NCBI GenBank assembly: GCA_963377175.1
Contig: CAUJNA010000512.1
Coordinates: 86,001-150,000, forward strand
DNA length: 64,000 nucleotides
Direction of reading: 5' to 3'
DNA from: Effrenium voratum
Taxonomy: Eukaryota > Sar > Dinophyceae > Suessiales > Symbiodiniaceae
The position numbers and the translations under genes were made by a program. A model generated the notes under the pieces. It had not been told where the DNA came from and searched no databases. It saw only the letters and a list, made by a program, of their open reading frames with translations. Below are positions 58,471 to 64,000 of this stretch, piece after piece (the stretch's first letter is position 1; each line of letters starts with the position of its first letter).

Positions 58471-58859
58471 CTGTTTAGGCGTTTGCTTGTTTCTTGCCGA
58501 GGGTACCCTTTGTGGGTTGGTTTAAAGGGAAACTACAAGGAAACCCGTGCCATTTTGCGGGTTCAATACCCCTTGCTGAGACAAACCAATGAACGGGACT
58601 CTAAGGCTGATCAGAAGAAAACTCTGTGTACTTGACTTCAGCCATTCTACAATTGACATCAGAAAAAGTGTACTTCTGGGGCAGCGAACATGATGAGGTT
58701 GCCGTCTAAGAAAACGGCTCAAGTCTGACTCAACAAGCAACATGAAGGGTACCTGAACATATCTACCGGACCGTACTACCCAGGGAGACAGAGAGGGAAA
58801 GAGAAAAAAAGAGAGAATAACGGAACATCAAAACATGAAAAGAGGAAAAAATCAGAAGC

Positions 58860-59000
58860 GGATGATAATGAAAACAGAATGAGAGTAAGAATGAGAACGA
58901 GAACGAGAACGATAGCAAGAACGATAATGAACACTAGAATAAGAATAGGAACAAGAAGCAGAGCAAGAATGAGGACGAGAATGAAACTGAATGAGAAGAA
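58860..59000. repeat. GAGAAC/GAATGA purine-rich degenerate repeat
   Basis: Imperfect AGAACGAGAATGAGA units on the plus strand; frames across it are artefacts. Confidence 0.8.
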
Positions 59001-59063
59001 TGAGAATGTGACAACTCCGGGGGTGACACCAAACAAAAAACTCAGGGGTCACCCAACGCCCTG

Positions 59064-59143
59064 TGACTCCGAGTCTCCGAGTCTCCGAGTCTCCGAGTCT
59101 CCGAGTCTCCGAGTCTCCGAGTCTCCGAGTCTCCGAGTCTCCG
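59064..59143. repeat. 8-bp tandem repeat CTCCGAGT, about 10 copies
   Basis: Perfect copies on the plus strand, not a multiple of 3, so coding is unlikely. The unit is near-palindromic (CTCCGAG/CTCGGAG). Confidence 0.95.
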
Positions 59144-59357
59144 AGCTCATGGGCGGCGTGGCTGAGTTCCACGAGTGCACACAAACCGTGAGGTTTGGAG
59201 TCTGGAGGGACGCTCAGATCCCAAGACTTTGGCATCCAAAGCAATTGATCCAAGAGTCCGCTACCAAACTCCCACCCAAGAAAAAAGTGGGGCAAGTGGG
59301 GCACACCCACGAATGAATTCTAGTCTCCCCCCCAAAAAAAAGGAAATGGCTCTTGGC

Positions 59358-59463
59358 AGATGTTGAGCCAATCAAAGCACCGCTGGCCGTGGGCCTTGAT
59401 CAGCTTCACGCAGTTGTCCTCACCGCTGGTGGCGATTTGGAAGGTGTTGCCCTCCTCGCCGTC
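59358..59463 (-). CDS. WD40-like exon
   Basis: The minus strand after TCGGAAG reads DGEEGNTFQIATSGEDNCVK, then LIKAHGQRCFDWLNIC. Hydrophobic-ATSGEDN-x-V-K-L is the typical third/fourth strand of a WD40 repeat. No GT donor fits the 3' end; GCCAAG at 59,352-59,357 is a possible GC donor. An internal GTGAGG could be an alternative donor. Confidence 0.65.
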
Positions 59464-59660
59464 CTTCCGAGCAGAACGCGTAGGCGGGGGGAGCCCGGGA
59501 GCCAGAGAGCGGAAAGCTTTTCGCCGGCCTGGCACCCGGAACCCAACCCCAGCCTCAGTAAGATCTAAGCCAGCCTAAATCCGCCCCCCCGAACTAAACC
59601 ACGCAGTCAGAGCCAACACAACCCGAGGTCCAAGTGAGGCGGGTGATGCCGGGAAAGTGG

Positions 59661-59735
59661 CCAACCAACCAATCAACCAACCAACCAACCAACCAACCAA
59701 CCAGCCAACCAGCCAGCCAACCAAGCAAGCAAGCA
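59661..59735. repeat. AACC/AGCC/AAGC tetranucleotide array
   Basis: Tandem CAAC/CAGC units on the plus strand, imperfect at the 3' side. Confidence 0.9.
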
Positions 59736-60401
59736 ACCAGCTGGATGCGCTTCTCGTGGATTGCCTACAATTTTCTTTCCAACTCTTGGGACAAAAACAA
59801 CCTTGTGTTCGTTGCAGCCTGCGAAGCTAAGGAAGAGAACCCAACATCAACTTTGCCCAACAGGGGGGGAAACAACAATACCTGAAACAAAGTATGCCAA
59901 GAGCCGTGAGGAATCTTGAGACCGGATGCGAGGGGCAAAACAGAAGGGATGTGGCAAGCGCCTAAGATGGGCTTCGGTCTCCTTTGGTTTTCCCACACCG
60001 AAAGTCCAGGATTCGACCTGGAAGCTATCAGCTTCCCCCTTAGTGGATTGGTGGCTTGGTGGCGTTCCGGGCTCATTTGCCCTCAAAAAGAACCAGAGTT
60101 ACCTGAATCGAAGAGAAAAAAAGAAGATGAAACCAAAAGATGGCCACTGGAGGTCCAGGCAGCGCCATGTTCCCGAGTTGACCCAGGGAGCCCGGGAATC
60201 CAAGGGACGTCCTTTAAGGTGAGCAACCATAGGGCGGTGGGAGAGAGGCTTCGGCCAACCCCTTGCAGCATCTCCAAATGACTGGCGACAAAGCAAAGAG
60301 GGGAGTTTGCAACTCAAAGGCAACCCGTGATCCAACATGCTTGGCGTCCCTTCAAATCCTAATTTGAGCAGCCAAAAAAAAAACACGTCACGGCAAGAAA
60401 C

Positions 60402-60444
60402 CGTACCAACCCCCGTCCGCGTACAACGGGCCCACTGCCAAGTC
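60402..60444 (-). CDS. Possible micro-exon
   Basis: The minus strand after TCGGCCCAG reads DLAVGPLYADGGWYG and ends at GTTTCT (or GTTGGT 9 bp earlier). A strand-GG-strand pattern would suit a propeller blade. Confidence 0.4.
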
Positions 60445-60599
60445 CTGGGCCGAGTGTCTCGTTGTGGGTGAAAAACAGGCCAAACATAAGGGACTTTGGG
60501 TGGAAACATGGACTAAAACCTGCGGTGCCCTGGTGGCATATTCTTTACCTCTACTCAAATGGTGGACCCCTTGCTCATTGGTACTCTAAAGGCAAGTCA

Positions 60600-62435
60600 A
60601 GAGCAAGCTATGCATCTTAGGCGACCATGGTATTGAGAAACACCAAATGGGAGGAAACCACAAAGGTGCTTCCCCCAATGCCGACCGATGCCGAAAACCA
60701 CCAAAAAGGCGGCCTTTTCTCTAGAAAAGTCTGTCTCGGAAATGTCTCACAGGATGGCCACCGCGGAATGACTCGATTCACAGCTTTTAAGTGAGTCGCA
60801 CAAGGGATTCGAAGAGGCGAGACTTTCTTGCAGGCAATGACTGATTTGAGCCGACGACATTTCCACACCTTCACAAAAGAGGACGCAGGAAAGGCGAGTT
60901 GTCTTTTGGTTTGTGGGAAAACGGGATGGGTTCTCCCCAGACCGAGAGTAGACTATCAACATTTGCTCCTGTGCCCGCGCAATGGTTTCCCTTTGGCTTC
61001 CCTCTACCAACAAAATCGGATCCAATTCGAAAAAAGGATCACACCCCAAAGCCAAGAAACAACCGGGGCAACCGGAAAAAATGAAGCGTTGATTGAAGGG
61101 AACATCACAATACAACGAAAGGTTCCTGCCCTATGTGGCGGGGCCGAAAACTTTTTTCTTGTGGAGACATGTTTCCCCATGCTTCCGCGCAGAGATTTTC
61201 CGGTACGTCGAGTCCCTCTTGGCTCCAAATCCCGACACTTAGCAGGTGGTCCCTTGCCATGGTGTCTCACTGGCCCCAAAGAAATGTCAAGCTCCAAAAC
61301 CAACAACCCACCTTCAGAGCCCCAAGACCCGCCAGAACCCTTTGCTTTTTCACTTGCCCAAACCCTGCACCAACCGAACAGATCTGTCCATTGCCACTTC
61401 CTCGACTCATGCCTGCAATTCTAGGACACCCAAACAAAGACTCTTCGGCGTGGCCTGAAATCGGCATCTGGCGCAGAATCAGGCGAGCCTTTGAAGGGAA
61501 CACTTGTGAATCAACTGGGTTCTTTCCCGTCAACATCCTGGGACGGGATTTTTGGCCATGTTTTTGTTGTCGGCCTCAACAGGGTTTACTGCGACTTTTA
61601 AACCTGCTTTTTTCCAGTAAAGTTCTGGTGCCCTCTCATAGAGGCGGGTTTCTACGTGCCTCAGAGAGGGTTGAAATCAGGGGCGAATGAGCTACAAGCC
61701 ATGTGAGGTGTCGAAGAATAGTTTGCACTCCCATGTTCCCGGCACCTGCGGATTTACCTGAACCTCCATGCAGTGTATGAACGTATGTATGCATGTATGT
61801 ATGTATGTACGTACGTACGTATGTATGTATCTACATCATGCTCCACGTCCCCCCCCACCCCACCCATGCCAGGGTCGTGGCAACCGGAGCGGTTCAGGGT
61901 TGGTTATGGACTGGTTAAGGGTTGGTTTAGCTTGGAGCGGGGTTAGCATGGGCTTGGCTTGGAGTTCGCTCAAGGCTGTAGACTTGGCTGCAGGTTGGCT
62001 AGCCTGGGGATGCCGCGGGGGTGGAGGTATGACAGGATGTCAGGAGGGGTCTTTCTTGTGTCGTTGCCTCGTTGCTTCAAGACGATGTCCATTCATCAGC
62101 AAATCATGTCCATGTGCGGCCGATTACATAGTACTTCTACTCGCTGGTGCTCCAAAATTGAAACACAAGCTCTACTTGGCCAAATGCAGTCTTACACTTG
62201 CTTTCACTTCATGGCAATAAGAGACCTATATAAGTCCGGGTACCGTTAAAGGGCACGTTGGGGGGCAGCGGAGACACGAGCAAACCTGGGACAGGGAGTA
62301 TATGTATATTAGAATCGGGCTGAAGAATCCATCCATGGGCTACAGGCACATGAATACTAACGGACCTAGGCACATGGGTTATCTACTGGCGAATGCTCAT
62401 CTCCGAACGTCTACTGTTGTCTAACTCTCCCCAAC
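60600..62435. other. Intron-like DNA, no clear gene
   Basis: Contains a TATG/ACGT patch (61,780-61,830) and telomere-like GGTTTA/GGTTAG words (61,890-61,990). No supportable exon. Confidence 0.5.
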
Positions 62436-62530
62436 CTCTTCGGTGCTCGGCATCCGGGCGTTGATGGCACCACTGTGGAGCTTGCGGATGCACTTGTAGG
62501 AACCCTTGACCATGCAATTGTCTTCCCCAC
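62436..62530 (-). CDS. WD40-like exon
   Basis: The minus strand reads GEDNCMVKGSYKCIRKLHSG, then AINARMPSTEE, ending at GAG/GTTGGG. The GEDN turn followed by C-I-R-K-L-H-S-G-A-I-N matches the end of one WD40 blade and the start of the next. The acceptor is either CATTTGAG (95 bp) or GTCAAG at 62,505 (69 bp, 23 codons). Confidence 0.62.
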
Positions 62531-63094
62531 CTCAAATGGGTGTGTTCATGTTGAGCCGGTTTGGGGTTGGTTTAGAGGGAAACCAACAGGAAACCACGCA
62601 ATTTTTGAGACAAACCCAAATCGTTGGGTGGATTCCAGGAGAACAAACGCGGTACTGAGAAAATGTGGTTCAAATGGAAAAGCCTTGAACCCCCCCCCCA
62701 AAAAAAAAAAAAACGGGATGCCAGCTTTTGAGGCAGTTTTGAAACCCAAACTCAAACAAGTAAGCCATATCCAAGCACTCAACCTCGGTCTTGGTGGTCA
62801 CTTTGCCGCAGTCAGTACAGATCTATTCAATGCCGGCCAACACCCTTTGTTTTGTCAAACTGTGCAGATGGAGCAAAAGGGGCAACACAGAGCGGTCGCT
62901 CAATTTACAAGCGCGGTCGCGCATTCTTTCCCAGATCTGCTGGCATTTTCGTACTGATCCGTATAGGCTCTTTTACTAATCCGCGCGTGACTTTCTGACA
63001 GAAGGGCCACAGAAAGAATCCCAAGCCACTCATACGAGCACGCAAAGTTGCCTGGAGTACCTGGAATCCAACCACTCAAATTCATGGTCAACCC

Positions 63095-63244
63095 GAACAA
63101 ACAAACAAACAAACAACAACCACAAAGGACACAAATGACCAAAACAAAAGCAGAAGCAAGCTGAAACAGACGACAGACAAACAAACAAACAAACAAACAA
63201 ACAAACAAACAAACAAACAAACAAACAAACAAACAAACAAGAAC
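63095..63244. repeat. AAAC array adjoining an exon
   Basis: (ACAA)n in two blocks on the plus strand (about 63,097-63,115 and 63,176-63,240). The larger reaches the donor of the exon at 63,245, so the intron begins GTTCTTGTTTGTTTG on the gene strand. Confidence 0.9.
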
Positions 63245-63406
63245 CACAAAGTGCAGCGCATCTCTTTGCCTTGTCCAAGGGGCTTTCTTCATCGGTGACC
63301 ATGGAGTACATGGAGTGCAGGAAGAAGTCGCCGTGGGCGTTGCCGCTGGCGATGGGGCCGTTCCGCATCTTCTCGTTCTCGTCGAAGGGATTCTCATACC
63401 GAGAAC
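63245..63406 (-). CDS. Exon of WD40-type gene
   Basis: The longest clear exon (162 bp). After ACTCCCGAG the minus strand reads SRYENPFDENEKMRNGPIAS, GNAHGDFFLHSMYSMVTDEE and SPLDKAKRC, ending at GTTCTT. Strong third-position G/C. Acidic and aromatic; the family is not recognised. It is the most upstream confident exon of the locus. Confidence 0.7.
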
Positions 63407-64000
63407 CTCGGGAGTCACCGGATCTCCAGAGCTCTGGGTTTGGTGTGCCTTCGCTGCGTTGGAAGTTGGAAGCGTGCAACAGAAACCAGCCCCCGCAAGC
63501 GCCAACGCCAACACCAAGGGACCCTCCTTTCAGGGGCTTCCAACAAATGGATGGCACGAGTAAATCATAAGAACCAGTCTCCGATGCTGTGGGATACATT
63601 GCGTCTTTACTGTTCGCTACAAATCTAGGAAGTTCATTTAGATCCGAGGGATGCCATTCATTATTTGCTATAGCCCGGAAATCTCCAGGAAGCGTTCGTT
63701 GGCTTCTAGCTATTCCTCTACCCTTCAAAGTCTTTCAGACGGAAGGCACAGGGAAACACTGCCATTTTTGGGGGATCTATGTTCAGACGCCCTCATATTT
63801 TCGGATGTTCGGAAAGGCCAACGACAAACGTGATTCTGAAAGAGTCTACTGACTTGGATCAGTTCTTAGGTGATGTAATGCCTATGTCTTTTGAGTGTTC
63901 ATGAAAATCAGATGCACCCTCTCAGCAATCAACGACAGTGCCTGGGCGGCTCCTTTAGTGCTCAAAACGAGCTGCCAAGAAATTTTAGGGGCACCCCACT
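63407..64000. other. Upstream flank, no clear exon
   Basis: The frame at 63,420-63,560 (minus) is open and Ala/Gly-rich but lacks firm splice borders. Nothing resembling a promoter was recognised up to the window end. Confidence 0.45.

Overview
This window looks like nuclear DNA of a dinoflagellate, probably a core or symbiodiniacean-type lineage; the species cannot be told. Four things point there. (1) The minus strand at 52,989-53,004 carries the 3' 16 nt of the conserved dinoflagellate spliced leader (DinoSL), just upstream of a retroelement gag-like gene. (2) Coding sequence occurs only as many very short GC-rich islands (about 35-160 bp) bounded by AG and mostly GT, in long introns full of repeats. 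(3) A degenerate tract resembling TTTAGGG plant/dinoflagellate-type telomere repeat lies at about 54.25-54.62 kb. (4) Micro- and minisatellites are very abundant. There are no bacterial operons, rRNA, CRISPR arrays or convincing tRNAs.

Almost every coding island reads on the minus strand, so transcription runs from 64 kb towards 1. I interpret them as exons of one or two very large genes. Islands from about 63.4 kb down to about 28 kb contain several WD40-repeat-like blades (62.5, 59.4, 44.7, 43.9, 32.9, 32.1 and 29.2 kb), an acidic linker (54.2 and 53.5 kb) and unidentified segments. Islands from about 27.7 kb down to 1 contain several hydrophobic, membrane-spanning-like segments (27.6, 24.0, 13.5, 8.6 and 0.07 kb) between polar ones, as expected of a multipass membrane protein or channel-like protein. 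Whether WD40 and membrane parts are one protein or two adjacent genes cannot be settled here. No confident start or stop codon was found for either. Exon edges were placed by reading frame plus AG/GT and are approximate.

A DIRS-like retroelement of about 5.2 kb (47.8-53.0 kb) sits in an intron of the WD40 gene, in the same orientation. It keeps an intact gag-like gene (387 aa), a second reading frame with a DNA-methylase-like motif, reverse transcriptase (RT) and RNase H. It is dead: the RT block (48.9-49.95 kb) is inverted relative to both flanks, frameshifts and stops interrupt pol, and no tyrosine recombinase was found.

The most interesting theme is the relation between short palindromic elements and introns. 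One 329-bp intron (42,758-43,086) starts and ends with the same 11-bp inverted repeat, and that repeat supplies both splice sites. Other families of 80-130 bp inverted-repeat elements recur across the window and repeatedly end at or within a few bases of exon edges (10.99, 13.56, 22.46, 27.2, 38.99 and 42.63 kb). This fits introners: transposon-like elements that create introns.

Low-complexity regions include a TG/ATG tract of about 1 kb (3.48-4.53 kb), a near-pure purine tract of about 2 kb (16.56-18.63 kb), duplicated GGTT/GGAT arrays (20.2-20.58 kb), a 9-bp array (29.6-29.9 kb), 91 bp of poly(A) beside an exon (32.73-32.82 kb), CTGT/CTAT repeats (36.1-36.8 kb) and an AAAC array beside an exon (63.1-63.24 kb).
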